Assembly: GCF_007827795.1 (NCBI RefSeq)
Contig: NZ_VITI01000005.1
Span: 62,001-126,000, forward strand
Reading direction: 5' to 3'
Length of the DNA: 64,000 nt
DNA from: Azospirillum brasilense
Lineage (GTDB): Bacteria; Pseudomonadota; Alphaproteobacteria; Azospirillales; Azospirillaceae
In this document: positions 1 to 8,174 of the stretch, piece after piece
Position numbering within the stretch: the stretch's first letter is position 1
How the letters are laid out: the number at the start of each line of letters is the position of its first letter
Notes under the pieces: generated by a model
Told to the model about the DNA's origin: nothing
The model's input: only the letters and a program-made list of their open reading frames with translations
Database searches by the model: none
Made by a program: the position numbers and the translations under genes

Positions 1-669
1 AGCTACTTCACCTGGCGCAACACCAAGGCGGAGCTGACCGAGTATCTGACGGAGCTGACCCAGGGCGAGTCCAAGGACTACATGCAGCCCAACTTCTTCG
101 CCAACACGCCGGACATCCTGCCGCCGATCCTGGTGCATGGCGGGCGGCCCGCCCACATGATGCGCGCCGTGCTGGCCGGCACCTTGTCGAGCGTCTACGG
201 CCTCTACGCCCCGTATTTCGTCTGCGAGGCCGACCCCTATCCGGGCAAGGAGGAGTACAACCATTCCGAAAAATACGAAATCCGGCACTGGGACTGGAGC
301 AAGCCCGGCAACATCGTCGATTACGTCACGCGGCTGAACAAGATCCGCGCGGAGAATCCGGCGCTCCACACATTCACGAACCTGAAGTTCTACAACGCCT
401 ACGACGACAACATCCTGCTCTACGGCAAGATGACCGACAGCAAGGACAACGTCATCCTGATCGCGGTGAACCTCGACCCGCACAACGGCCATGGCGGCAC
501 CATCGAGGTTCCGCTGTGGGAGTTGGGGCTGGACGACGGCGCCCATGTCCAGGTGGAGGATCTGTTCACCGGCCAGCGCTTCACCTGGATCGGCAAGTTC
601 CAGCATGTCTGGCTGGACCCGCAGCAGAACCCGGCGGCGATCTGGCGCATCCGTCCGCCGGGGCGGTGA
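1..669 (+). CDS. glgE: Alpha-1,4-glucan:maltose-1-phosphate maltosyltransferase, C-terminal part
   Basis: This frame is open from the first base, so the 5' end lies outside the window and only about 222 C-terminal residues are seen, against roughly 650-700 in the family. GlgE is a GH13-type enzyme that extends alpha-1,4-glucan with maltose-1-phosphate in the cytoplasm. The visible part matches the end of the GH13 barrel and the C-terminal beta domain: SYFTWRNTKAELTEYL at the very start, NTPDILPPIL, the GRPAHMMRAVLAGTLSS helix, the SEKYEIRHWDW segment, and a closing beta-sandwich with VNLDPHNG. It ends at TGA 667-669, followed by a palindromic repeat. The assignment rests on motif recognition of the C-terminus; another GH13 maltosyltransferase or trehalose synthase-like enzyme is less likely. 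Confidence 0.85.
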   Translation, partial: SYFTWRNTKAELTEYLTELTQGESKDYMQPNFFANTPDILPPILVHGGRPAHMMRAVLAGTLSSVYGLYAPYFVCEADPYPGKEEYNHSEKYEIRHWDWSKPGNIVDYVTRLNKIRAENPALHTFTNLKFYNAYDDNILLYGKMTDSKDNVILIAVNLDPHNGHGGTIEVPLWELGLDDGAHVQVEDLFTGQRFTWIGKFQHVWLDPQQNPAAIWRIRPPGR

Positions 670-685
670 GGGAAGGGGGCGCGTA

Positions 686-830
686 GGGCCCCCACCCAAC
701 CCCCCCCGCTTTGCAGGGGAGGGCTTTTCTCCTCCCCTACGCAGCACTCGCGCAAACCAAAGGTTTGCGCTGACGCGACAGGCGGACCGCCGGTCCGCCG
801 AGAGCGGGGGGAGGTTGGGTGGGGGGGCTC
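686..830. repeat. Intergenic palindromic repeat, copy A
   Basis: Long imperfect inverted repeat: the C-rich left arm (686-710) pairs with the G-rich right arm (803-830). Inside sit two perfect small hairpins with 3-nt loops, 750-770 (9-bp arms GCGCAAACC/GGTTTGCGC) and 781-799 (8-bp arms GGCGGACC/GGTCCGCC). The core GCTTTGCAGGGGAGGG (708-723) is nearly the same as the core of the repeat at 27050-27135, so both belong to one dispersed family. It lies just after glgE and could act as a transcript-end structure. Confidence 0.75.
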
Positions 831-906
831 GTAGCAACCACTCCCCCCGCCACCTCACCGAAACGCTGGCATTCCCGCCCAACCCAAGCTAGAACCCGGC
901 CGGTTC

Positions 907-1230
907 GTGACGGTTCTTCCTTGCGAGGGACGGGTGCAGTACCGACTCGACGACGAGGCGTCCCTGTGTTCGATCGACATCCTGGCTCAGGCGGTCGAGC
1001 GCATCTGCGTCAAAGGCGTGCTGGAACTGCGCATGCTGCGCAACGCGCTCCGCGAGGCGGCCACAAGCCCGACCCCCGACGCGGTGAAGTTTGCCTTTGC
1101 CATGTTCTCGCGGGTGGACCGCGACTACCGCCGCCTGATCGCGCATGAGGCGCTGACCCTCGCGACCGAGCAAAGGGGGCGTTACGCCGCGCCCCGGCCG
1201 CGAGCGGTGCGCCGCCCGCGGATGCTGTAG
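907..1230 (+). CDS. Hypothetical protein, about 107 aa
   Basis: A small frame with a GTG start at 907 and TAG at 1228-1230. No domain is recognised. The middle is amphipathic and helix-like (SIDILAQAVERICVKGVLELRMLRNALREAA), and the C-terminus is Arg/Pro-rich. A second in-frame GTG at 934 follows a purine-rich GAGGGA and may be the true start. It ends five bases before the stop codon of the convergent EAL gene, a packing typical of a real gene. The protein composition is balanced rather than the Arg/Gly/Pro mix of shadow frames here, so I think it is genuine, but no homology supports it. Confidence 0.5.
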   Translation: MTVLPCEGRVQYRLDDEASLCSIDILAQAVERICVKGVLELRMLRNALREAATSPTPDAVKFAFAMFSRVDRDYRRLIAHEALTLATEQRGRYAAPRPRAVRRPRML

Positions 1231-1235
1231 CCCGC

Positions 1236-2018
1236 TCAGGCCACCGCCGGTTCGAAATCCATGGCGGGCGACACCAGCCGTTCCACCGCCGGACGGGCGA
1301 ACAGATAGCCCTGCATCAGCGTGATCCCCAGATCGCGCAGCGCCTTCGCCTCGCCCGGCGTTTCGATGCCCTCCGCCACCGGGGTGATCCCCAGGTCGCG
1401 GCACACGGTGAGAATCGCGCCGACGATGCTGCGGCGGGCGCGGTCGGTGTCGATGGCGCGGGTCAATTCCATGTCCAGCTTGATGATGTCGGGCTGGAAT
1501 TCGGCGAGCAGGTTCAGGCCGGAATAGCCCGACCCGAAATCGTCGATGGCGGTGTGGAACCCCTGGCGCTTGTATTCGGTGAAGATGGCCTTCAGATGGG
1601 CGCCGTCGACGACCCGCTCGTTCTCCGTCACCTCGAAGATGATGCGCTCCGGCGGGAAGCCGGTGCGCCTGGCGGCGGCCAGCGTGGCGCGGATGCAGGC
1701 TTCGGGCTGGTAGACGGCGTTGGGCAGGAAATTGATCGACAGCCGGGTGTCGGCCTGCTGGCTCATCCCCAGCCAAGCTGCCAACTCGATGGCCTTGACC
1801 CGGCAGGCCTGATCGAAGGCGTAGCGGTTGGCCTCGGTCACCTGGCCCAGCACCCAGCCGGCCCCCTGTCCGTCGAGACCGCGCACCAGCGCCTCGTGCG
1901 CCCAGGGCCGCCCGCTCGCGACATCGACGATCGGCTGGAAGGCCATGGTGAAGTCGAACCCCAAACCCTCGGTGCACAACCCGCCGCACCCGCCGCCCTT
2001 GATCCGCTCCGCCGTCAT
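1236..2018 (-). CDS. EAL-domain cyclic-di-GMP phosphodiesterase
   Basis: A 260-residue cytoplasmic protein made of a short N-terminus with two cysteines (C11, C15) and one EAL domain that hydrolyses c-di-GMP to pGpG. The catalytic set appears intact: E42-A43-L44, N96 in INFLPNA, E129 in FEVTE, D159-D160 in DDFGSGYS, K180 in IKLD and E216 in VAEGIET. There is no attached sensor, GGDEF or membrane segment, so regulation must come from the N-terminus or from expression. The N-terminal Cys pair could bind a metal or sense redox; that is inference. The AT-richer stretch 2019-2163 upstream should hold its promoter. Confidence 0.93.
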   Translation of the reverse strand: MTAERIKGGGCGGLCTEGLGFDFTMAFQPIVDVASGRPWAHEALVRGLDGQGAGWVLGQVTEANRYAFDQACRVKAIELAAWLGMSQQADTRLSINFLPNAVYQPEACIRATLAAARRTGFPPERIIFEVTENERVVDGAHLKAIFTEYKRQGFHTAIDDFGSGYSGLNLLAEFQPDIIKLDMELTRAIDTDRARRSIVGAILTVCRDLGITPVAEGIETPGEAKALRDLGITLMQGYLFARPAVERLVSPAMDFEPAVA

Positions 2019-2163
2019 GCCCGTTTCTTTCGTGGGGTGATTCTATGTTTAACTCTTTATAGTGCGTATGTTGTCTCAAATTTATTCAAAGCAAGGTGTG
2101 ACATCGGGTCTGGAAATTGGGCCTATGACGTCACTACTCCGTTCTTCATCGTTTGTGTCCTGG

Positions 2164-4482
2164 TTACTCCGCGGCGGCTTTGCTGCGCGCCTGGATCGCC
2201 GTCCAAACGGAGAGCGGGGTCGCCGGCATGTCGATGTGCTCGATGCCGTAATCCGACAGCGCGTCCACCAGGGCGTTGATGACCGCGGGCGGCGCGCCGA
2301 TGGCCCCGGCCTCGCCGGCGCCCTTCATGCCCAGCGCGTTGGTGGTGCTCGGCACGCAGTTCAGCTTGATGCGGATGTCCGGCACGTCGACCGCGCGGGG
2401 CATCTGGTAGTCCATGAAGGACCCGCTGAGAAGCTGGCCGCTGTCCGGATCGAAGACCACCCGTTCCTGAAGCGCCTGCCCGATGCCCTGGGCGACGCCG
2501 CCATGGACCTGCCCCATAACCAGCAGCGGGTTCACCACCGTGCCGAAATCGTCCACGACGGTGTAGCCGACGACCTCGACCACCCCGGTGTCGGGATCGA
2601 CCTCCACCTCGGCCACGTGACAGCCGTTGGGGAAGGTGTTGGCCGGCGGGGTCCAGCGGGCCACCTCGGTGAAGGCGATGGAGCCTTGCGCGGCGGCTTT
2701 GGCGGCCACCTCCTTGAAGGAGACGCTGCGGTCGGTGCCGACGATGCTGAAGCGTCCCTCGACGAACTCCACGTCCACCGTGGCGGTCTCCAGGAGGTCG
2801 GCGGCGACCTCGGTCGCCTTGCTCACCACCCGCGCGGCACCCTCGGCCAGCGCCGCCCCGCCCACCGGGACGGAGCGGGAACCGCCGGTGCCGGCCCCCC
2901 AGGACACGCGGTCGGTGTCGCCCTGCACGACCTCGACATCCTCCGGCGGGACGCCCAGCCGGTCGGCGATGATCTGCTTGTAGGCGGTCTCGTGCCCCTG
3001 GCCGTTGGTCTGGGTGCCGATCATCAGGACGATGCGCCCGTCGCCGTTGACCTGCACCGTCGCCTGTTCCGCGCCGCCGCCCGCGCAGGCCTCGATGTAG
3101 GTGGCGATGCCAGCCCCGCGCAATTTCCCGCGCGCCTTGGCCGCCGCCTTGCGGGCGGGCAGGCCGGCATAATCGGACAGCTCCAGCCCGTCGCGCAGAT
3201 TCTGCTCGAACTCGCCGGTGTCGTAGGTCTGGCCCATCGGCGTGGCGTAGGGCATGGCGGCGGACGGGATGAAGTTGCGCCGCCGGATCTCCGCCGGGCC
3301 GAGGCCGGTGACGCGCCCGGCGTGGTCGATCAGCCGCTCCAGCAGATAGGCCGCCTCCGGCCGGCCGGCGCCGCGGTAGGCGTCCACCGGCTGGGTGTTG
3401 GTGAAGACGCCCTTCACCCGCACATAGACCGCCGGCGTGGTGTAGGAGCCGACGAGCATCGCCGAGCCGGCGTCGGTCGGGATGAAGGGGCCGTAGTTCG
3501 ACAGATAAGCCCCGAGATTGGCGACCGTGTCCACCCGCAACCCGAGGAAGCGCCCGTCGCCGTCCAGCGCGAGCCGGGCGCGGCTGACATGGTCGCGCCC
3601 GTGGTCGTCGCTGAGGAACCCCTCCGTCCGCTCGGCCGCCCATTTCACGGGCCGGTTCAGGCGGCGCGCGGCGAACAGGCAGACCATGTATTCCGGGTAG
3701 TTGAACAGCTTCATGCCGAAGCCGCCGCCGACGTCGGTGGTGACGACGCGGAATTTGGATTCCGGCAGGCCGAACAGCTGGGCGAACTGCTTGCGCAGCC
3801 CGTGCACGCCCTGGCTGGTGACGTAAATGACCAGCCGCCCGGTCTCCGCCTCCACCGCGGCGAGGCAGGCGCGGCCCTCCATCGGGTTGGCGACGACGCG
3901 GTTGTTGACGATCTCCAACTCCACCACGCGAGCGGCCTTGGCGAGCGCGGCGTCCACCGCCGCCTCCTCGCCCTGCTCCCAGTCGAAGCAGAGGTTGCCC
4001 GGCGCCTCGCCCCACACCTGCGGACGGTTCGGCTCCAGCGCCTCCGCCGTGCCGGTGACGGCGGGCCGGTCGTCGTAATCGACCATCACCAGCTCCGCCG
4101 CGTCGCGGGCGGCCTCCAGCGTCTCCGCCACCACCACGGCGACCGGATCGCCGACATGGCGCACCCGCCCCTTGGCCGGCGCCGGGCGGGGCGGGGCGAC
4201 GTAGGGGGAGCCGTCGCGCTGGGTCAGCGCCGCGGCGCAGGGGATCGGCTGGATGCCGTCCGCCTCCAGGTCGGCGACGGTGAAGACGCCGAGCACCCCC
4301 GGCTGCGCCGCCGCCTCCGCCGCGTCGATCCCGCGGATGTCGGCGTGCGCGTGGGGGGAGCGCACAAAGGCGGCGTAGGTCTGGCCGGGAAGCGACACGT
4401 CGTCCGTGTAGAGCCCGCCGCCGGTCAGCAGGCGTGCGTCTTCGGTGCGGGGGACCGGCTGGCCGATGCCGAACTTCATCAT
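2164..4482 (-). CDS. Xanthine dehydrogenase-family molybdopterin-binding subunit (form II CoxL-like)
   Basis: A 772-residue large subunit of a molybdenum hydroxylase (CO dehydrogenase/aldehyde oxidase family), which oxidises aldehydes, purines or N-heterocycles using Mo-cytosine dinucleotide. The start is the ATG pair at 4482/4479 (MMKFGIGQPVPRTEDARLL, the family's usual N-terminus); upstream in-frame codons look non-coding. Visible motifs are DVGGGFGMK for pterin binding, the active-site loop AYRGAGR at residues 368-374, and GAGEAGAIGAPP near the C-terminus carrying the catalytic Glu. AYRGAGR marks form II, not the AYxCSFR of true CO dehydrogenase. The FeS small subunit and FAD medium subunit are absent on both sides, so partners must be encoded elsewhere. 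The substrate is unknown. Confidence 0.92.
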   Translation of the reverse strand: MMKFGIGQPVPRTEDARLLTGGGLYTDDVSLPGQTYAAFVRSPHAHADIRGIDAAEAAAQPGVLGVFTVADLEADGIQPIPCAAALTQRDGSPYVAPPRPAPAKGRVRHVGDPVAVVVAETLEAARDAAELVMVDYDDRPAVTGTAEALEPNRPQVWGEAPGNLCFDWEQGEEAAVDAALAKAARVVELEIVNNRVVANPMEGRACLAAVEAETGRLVIYVTSQGVHGLRKQFAQLFGLPESKFRVVTTDVGGGFGMKLFNYPEYMVCLFAARRLNRPVKWAAERTEGFLSDDHGRDHVSRARLALDGDGRFLGLRVDTVANLGAYLSNYGPFIPTDAGSAMLVGSYTTPAVYVRVKGVFTNTQPVDAYRGAGRPEAAYLLERLIDHAGRVTGLGPAEIRRRNFIPSAAMPYATPMGQTYDTGEFEQNLRDGLELSDYAGLPARKAAAKARGKLRGAGIATYIEACAGGGAEQATVQVNGDGRIVLMIGTQTNGQGHETAYKQIIADRLGVPPEDVEVVQGDTDRVSWGAGTGGSRSVPVGGAALAEGAARVVSKATEVAADLLETATVDVEFVEGRFSIVGTDRSVSFKEVAAKAAAQGSIAFTEVARWTPPANTFPNGCHVAEVEVDPDTGVVEVVGYTVVDDFGTVVNPLLVMGQVHGGVAQGIGQALQERVVFDPDSGQLLSGSFMDYQMPRAVDVPDIRIKLNCVPSTTNALGMKGAGEAGAIGAPPAVINALVDALSDYGIEHIDMPATPLSVWTAIQARSKAAAE

Positions 4483-4610
4483 GGGGCGGGGCTTTCCTGT
4501 CGCGTGGAGAGACACCCGGAGAAGATAGGCGGAGCCTTGGCCGGCGAAAACCCTCGGTAGGGCATAAGCCGGCGGTGGCGTGGCGACGCCGGGCCGCCTA
4601 TTCTTAGGCC

Positions 4611-5321
4611 ATGTGCGGACGCATGATACTCGCCACGCCGGCCGCGGAGGTTCAGCGGCTGTTCGGCTTCCCCGAACTGCCGAACCTCCAGCCGCGCTGG
4701 AACGTGGCCCCCACCCAGCCGGTGCCCGCCGTGCGGCGGGAGGAGGATGGGCGCCATCTGGCGACCCTGCGCTGGGGCCTTGTTCCATTCTGGGCGGACG
4801 ACCCGTCCATCGGCGCGCGGCTGATCAACGCGCGCGGCGAGACGGTGGCCGAGAAGCCGTCCTTCCGGGATTCGTTCCGCAAGCGGCGCTGCCTGGTTCC
4901 CGTGGACGGATTCTATGAGTGGAAGGCCGAGGGCAAGCGCAAGCGGGGCTACGCCATCCGCCGCCGCGACCGCGCGCCCTTCGCCTTTGCCGGCCTGTGG
5001 GAGCGCTGGAACGGCCCGAAGGGTGGCCCGGCACTCCCAGAGCCCCTGGAGACGCTGACCATCGTCACCACGACGGCGAACGCCGTGCTGAAGCCGCTGC
5101 ACGAGCGCATGCCGGTGATCCTGGACGAGACGGACTGGGACCTGTGGCTGGACCCCGCCGCCCCGCTGCCGGTGCTGGAGGGGCTTCTGAAGCCGGCGCC
5201 CGACGCGCTGCTGGAGGCCTATGCGGTGGGACCGCGCGTCAACAACGTGCGCAACGACGATGACGCCTGCGCGGCTCCCTTGGACGATGCACCGCCCGAT
5301 GACGCGCCGACCCTGTTCTGA
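4611..5321 (+). CDS. yedK: SOS response-associated peptidase, SRAP/HMCES family
   Basis: A 236-residue SRAP protein. The family crosslinks through its N-terminal cysteine to abasic sites in single-stranded DNA and protects them. The expected residues are present: C2 (exposed after Met removal), N31 in RWNVAPTQ, E103 in DGFYEWK and H164 in PLHERMP. Length is normal. It is divergent from the CoxL-like gene across a 128-bp spacer, and its last codons overlap the start of the next nuclease gene, so the two may be co-transcribed. The tail after about residue 220 is acidic and Pro/Ala-rich. No LexA site was identified. Confidence 0.95.
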   Translation: MCGRMILATPAAEVQRLFGFPELPNLQPRWNVAPTQPVPAVRREEDGRHLATLRWGLVPFWADDPSIGARLINARGETVAEKPSFRDSFRKRRCLVPVDGFYEWKAEGKRKRGYAIRRRDRAPFAFAGLWERWNGPKGGPALPEPLETLTIVTTTANAVLKPLHERMPVILDETDWDLWLDPAAPLPVLEGLLKPAPDALLEAYAVGPRVNNVRNDDDACAAPLDDAPPDDAPTLF

Positions 5322-5850
5322 GTGGCTCGCTCCTTTGGTGGCAATTCTTCTCATTGGCTCAACCGCAACGGTGTATGCCCAGGGAGGGACGACCAAAGGC
5401 AAGGTCGCCAACACTCCCAATGAAACGTTAAAAGGACTGGGTGTCGCCATGGAGGGCGACCTGCTGTCCGTCAAGGGCGCGCCGGTTCGCCTCATGGGGA
5501 TCGACGCCCCCGACGTCGGGCAGAAATGCCGTAACCGTTACGGGCACGAGCTTGATTGCTTCCGCATCGCCACGGCGGTGCTGGCCAGCCTGATCAAGGA
5601 CCAGGAGGTGACCTGCACCATCGCCGAACGGGACCGCAACGGGCAACAGATGGGCGAATGCCGGGTGCTCGGCGTCGATCTGGGGGCGGCCATGGTGTCG
5701 CGCGGCTGGGCCTTCGCCTACCGCAGCCTGTCGCCGGCCTACGCCTCCAGCGAGGCCTTCGCGCAGAGCCGCCGGCTGGGCTTGTGGGCGGGTCGGGTGG
5801 AGAAGCCCTGGCAATGGCGGTCGCGCCAGCAACGGGAGCAGGCGCGGTAG
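5287..5850 (+). CDS. Secreted thermonuclease-family (SNase-like) protein
   Basis: About 187 residues. The N-terminus has a hydrophobic core (LAPLVAILLIGSTATVYA) ending in an AxA-type signal peptidase site before QGG, so export is expected. The rest is a staphylococcal-nuclease fold: VRLMGIDAPD, two cysteine pairs (QKCRNRYGHELDC), ERDRNGQQMGEC and VSRGWAFAYRS. It probably cleaves nucleic acid in the periplasm or outside the cell. The usual Glu after IDAP is Asp here, so activity is not certain. The start is ambiguous: ATG 5287 or ATG 5299, both inside the yedK 3' end, with no strong Shine-Dalgarno. The 35-bp overlap suggests coupling to yedK. Confidence 0.85.
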   Translation: MHRPMTRRPCSEWLAPLVAILLIGSTATVYAQGGTTKGKVANTPNETLKGLGVAMEGDLLSVKGAPVRLMGIDAPDVGQKCRNRYGHELDCFRIATAVLASLIKDQEVTCTIAERDRNGQQMGECRVLGVDLGAAMVSRGWAFAYRSLSPAYASSEAFAQSRRLGLWAGRVEKPWQWRSRQQREQAR

Positions 5851-5966
5851 GTCCGCCGGTCGGCATCGGCCATGCGGACTCTGCCAACGGAGGAAGGGGA
5901 ACTCTGCCTTTTTTTCGGTTCGCCCTCCTTGGGGGGCGTGGTAGTGTTTCAGAGTGTTAACAAGTT

Positions 5967-6824
5967 ATGAATCAAGCCGACCGGCCAGCGCCCCTCGGTG
6001 CCAAAGGCCGGACGGACCCACTCACCGGCGCGGAAGAACGGGTCATGCGAGTCTACGCACGCCAGCTCTACGATCATCTCCCCTATCTGCGCCGCTACGC
6101 GCGCGCTCTGACCGGAGCGACCGAACGCGGTGACGATCTCGTGACGCGCTGCGTCGAGGTCGCCGTGATGGCCCCGTCCCGCTTCGGGCTGGAAGCCGGG
6201 GCGCGGGTGCCGCTTTACGCCCTGCTGAATCTGCTGTTCGACGAGGATGCGGACGGGCGACCAACCCCGTCGCCGCATCCCATCGAACGGGCGCTGGCGT
6301 CCCTGCCGGAAGGCGAGCGGCGCATGTATCTGCTGATCACGCTGGAAGGGCTGACGGTTCCCGAAGCCGCCCAGGTGCTGCAGATCCCCGCGCCGGAGGG
6401 CCAGGACCGGCTGACCGTCGCCCGCGACAAGGTGCGCAACGCCCTGACCCAGCGGGTTCTGGTGGTCGAGGACAACCCGATCCTGGCGATGGAGATCGGC
6501 TCCCTGGTCACCGACATGGGCCATGTCGTCTGCGGCACCGCCAACAACGAGCAGGAGGCCCTGGAACTGCTGGAGGCCGAGAAGCCGACGCTGGCGCTGC
6601 TGGACGTCCGGCTGGCCGACGGCGGCAGCGGGGTCGAGGTCGCTCGCCGTCTGCGCCAGAAGCGCGCCATGCGGACCATTTTCGTCACCGCCTTCGACGG
6701 CGATCTGGAGGAGGCGGACGCCCGCCATCTCGGACAGATCGTCCGCAAGCCCTTCACCAACGAGACGATCCAGGCCGCGATCTCCCGCGCGGTCTTCATG
6801 CCGAGCCCGGTGGCCCTGGCGTAG
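5967..6824 (+). CDS. phyR: PhyR-type general stress response regulator (sigma-like domain plus receiver)
   Basis: A 285-residue protein with the PhyR architecture: an EcfG sigma-like domain (about residues 20-140, with LPYLRRYARALTG and the sigma-4-like ITLEGLTVPEAAQVL) fused to a C-terminal receiver (about 163-280). The receiver keeps E168/D169, phospho-acceptor D213 (ALLDVRLADGGSG) and K261 in RKPF. In alphaproteobacteria phosphorylated PhyR sequesters the anti-sigma factor NepR and frees EcfG to transcribe stress genes. nepR, ecfG and a cognate HWE kinase are not adjacent, which is unusual. A stress-membrane gene with an EcfG-like promoter lies convergently downstream. Confidence 0.9.
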   Translation: MNQADRPAPLGAKGRTDPLTGAEERVMRVYARQLYDHLPYLRRYARALTGATERGDDLVTRCVEVAVMAPSRFGLEAGARVPLYALLNLLFDEDADGRPTPSPHPIERALASLPEGERRMYLLITLEGLTVPEAAQVLQIPAPEGQDRLTVARDKVRNALTQRVLVVEDNPILAMEIGSLVTDMGHVVCGTANNEQEALELLEAEKPTLALLDVRLADGGSGVEVARRLRQKRAMRTIFVTAFDGDLEEADARHLGQIVRKPFTNETIQAAISRAVFMPSPVALA

Positions 6825-6860
6825 ATAGCGGTTCGTAGATCGAGGTTCGGCTTGAAAACG

Positions 6861-6888
6861 AAAGGGCGGCCCCGTCTGGCCGCCCTTT
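6861..6888. terminator. Bidirectional terminator between phyR and glsB
   Basis: Perfect 11-bp inverted repeat (arms AAAGGGCGGCC and GGCCGCCCTTT) with a 6-nt loop, flanked by A-rich and T-rich ends, placed between two convergent genes. It can serve both strands. Confidence 0.85.
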
Positions 6889-6916
6889 GCGTGTGCGCTG
6901 CCGTGTTACCGTCGGG

Positions 6917-7174
6917 TCACACGGTGGTCCGGCGCCCGGCGATCATGCGGTAGATGGCCAGGATGACGATGGCGCCGACGATGGCGCCGATGAAGCCGGC
7001 CCCTTCGCCCGCCCGGTACCAGCCCACGGCCTCGCCCAGATAGGTGGCGACGAAGGCACCTGCGATGCCGAGCAGCGTGGTGATGATGAAGCCGCCCGGA
7101 TCGCGGCCCGGCATCAGGAACTTAGCGACGATGCCGGCCAGGAAGCCGATGATGATCGTCCAGAGAATACCCAT
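6917..7174 (-). CDS. GlsB/YeaQ/YmgE-family stress-response membrane protein
   Basis: An 85-residue inner-membrane protein with three hydrophobic segments (GILWTIIIGFLAGIVAKFL, GFIITTLLGIAGAFVATYLG, GFIGAIVGAIVILAIYR) and the family's short cytoplasmic loop KFLMPGRDPGG. Members are small transglycosylase-associated or stress-induced proteins of unclear biochemical role. ATG 7174 is chosen because GGAGGGAGAG sits just upstream and homologues begin MGILWxII. An EcfG-type promoter candidate lies at 7221-7245, which would give a leader of about 40 nt. This fits its position beside phyR. Confidence 0.92.
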   Translation of the reverse strand: MGILWTIIIGFLAGIVAKFLMPGRDPGGFIITTLLGIAGAFVATYLGEAVGWYRAGEGAGFIGAIVGAIVILAIYRMIAGRRTTV

Positions 7175-7220
7175 AACCTCTCTCCCTCCAGTATCGATGT
7201 CCTCGATCCCACGCAGCCAT

Positions 7221-7245
7221 AACGCCCAAAACGGCGTTTGGTTCT
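7221..7245 (-). promoter_or_regulatory. EcfG-type promoter candidate for the GlsB-family gene
   Basis: On the minus strand: AGAAC (-35 like), 16-nt spacer, CGTT (-10 like). The alphaproteobacterial EcfG consensus is GGAAC-N16/17-CGTT, so there is one mismatch. Predicted transcription start is near 7214, 40 nt before ATG 7174. The same bases contain an AACGCC/GGCGTT inverted repeat that could instead be a repressor site. Confidence 0.55.
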
Positions 7246-7318
7246 GCCCGAAGGAGGACCCTCTTGCGGATAAACCCACCTGGAGCATGGCCGGGAGGAA
7301 GAGGGGTGGGGGCGGAGA

Positions 7319-7975
7319 TCAGCTCCGCAGCGCGCGGATGTTGGCGGCGTAGCGGTCCGGCCCGCCGGTGAAGGTGGCGGTTCCGGCGACCAGCACGTCG
7401 GCCCCCGCCTCGATGGCGATGCGGGCGGTCTCGCCGTTGATGCCGCCGTCCACCTGGAGGTCGATGGGCTTGCCCAGCGCGTCGATGCGGCGGCGCAGCT
7501 CATGGATCTTGGGAAGCTGGCTGGCGATGAAGCTCTGGCCGCCGAAGCCCGGGTTGACCGTCATGACCAGCACCAGATCGAGGTCTTCCAGCAGATAGTC
7601 GACGGCTTCCAGCGGGGTGGCCGGGTTCAGCGACAGGCCGGCCTTCTTGCCCAGCGACTTGATGAGCTGGATGGTGCGGTGGACGTGCGCGCCGGCTTCC
7701 GGATGGACGGTGATGATGTCGGCGCCGGCCTCGGCGAAGGCCGCGATGTAGGGGTCCACCGGGGAGATCATCAGATGAACGTCGAAGGGCTTCGCCGTGT
7801 GCGGGCGCAGCGCCTTGACCACCGCCGGGCCGATGGTGATGTTGGGGACGAAATGGCCGTCCATCACGTCGATGTGGATGTAGTCGGCGCCCGCCGCATC
7901 GACGGCGCGCACTTCCTCGCCCAGCCGGGCGAAATCGGCGGAGAGGATGGACGGAGCGATCTTGACCGGGCGCAT
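7319..7975 (-). CDS. rpe: Ribulose-phosphate 3-epimerase
   Basis: A 218-residue TIM-barrel enzyme that interconverts ribulose-5-phosphate and xylulose-5-phosphate in the pentose phosphate/Calvin pathways. Hallmarks are [10 protein letters not shown] at the N-terminus, [14 protein letters not shown] (metal and catalytic Asp/His), [12 protein letters not shown] and LQVDGGI. ATG 7975 gives [12 protein letters not shown], the family start; upstream in-frame sequence is unlike the family. It stands alone, with a 199-bp spacer upstream in which I see no strong promoter. Confidence 0.97.
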   Translation of the reverse strand: MRPVKIAPSILSADFARLGEEVRAVDAAGADYIHIDVMDGHFVPNITIGPAVVKALRPHTAKPFDVHLMISPVDPYIAAFAEAGADIITVHPEAGAHVHRTIQLIKSLGKKAGLSLNPATPLEAVDYLLEDLDLVLVMTVNPGFGGQSFIASQLPKIHELRRRIDALGKPIDLQVDGGINGETARIAIEAGADVLVAGTATFTGGPDRYAANIRALRS

Positions 7976-8174
7976 GGCGGAAATCCTTGGCGTGAACGGT
8001 GCGGGAAGGGCGGTGGAAAATCCGCCTTCCCATATCATGGCTCCCCCGCCGCCCCAACCCCTCTCGCCGCCCGTCTTCGCCGTCAGGCCGGTTTGCAGCC
8101 GGGCTTCAATCCCGGGTCGCCGGAAAATTGGGGCGGGAGACTGACCGTCCCCCGCCCAAAAGGCAAGGCGCGGA

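Noticed and set aside
2164-4482. Calling the large subunit a true carbon monoxide dehydrogenase
   Set aside because: The active-site loop is AYRGAGR (form II), not AYxCSFR, and no coxMS genes are adjacent.
2062-4560. 832-codon open frame on the plus strand opposite the CoxL-like gene
   Set aside because: Its product is Arg/His/Gly-rich with no motif, and it mirrors a clear molybdenum hydroxylase on the other strand. It is a GC-driven shadow.
5898-5920. GGAAC-N14-GGTT upstream of phyR as an EcfG promoter
   Set aside because: The spacer is two to three bases too short for the known consensus, and the match runs through a T-tract. Autoregulation of phyR is plausible but not supported here.
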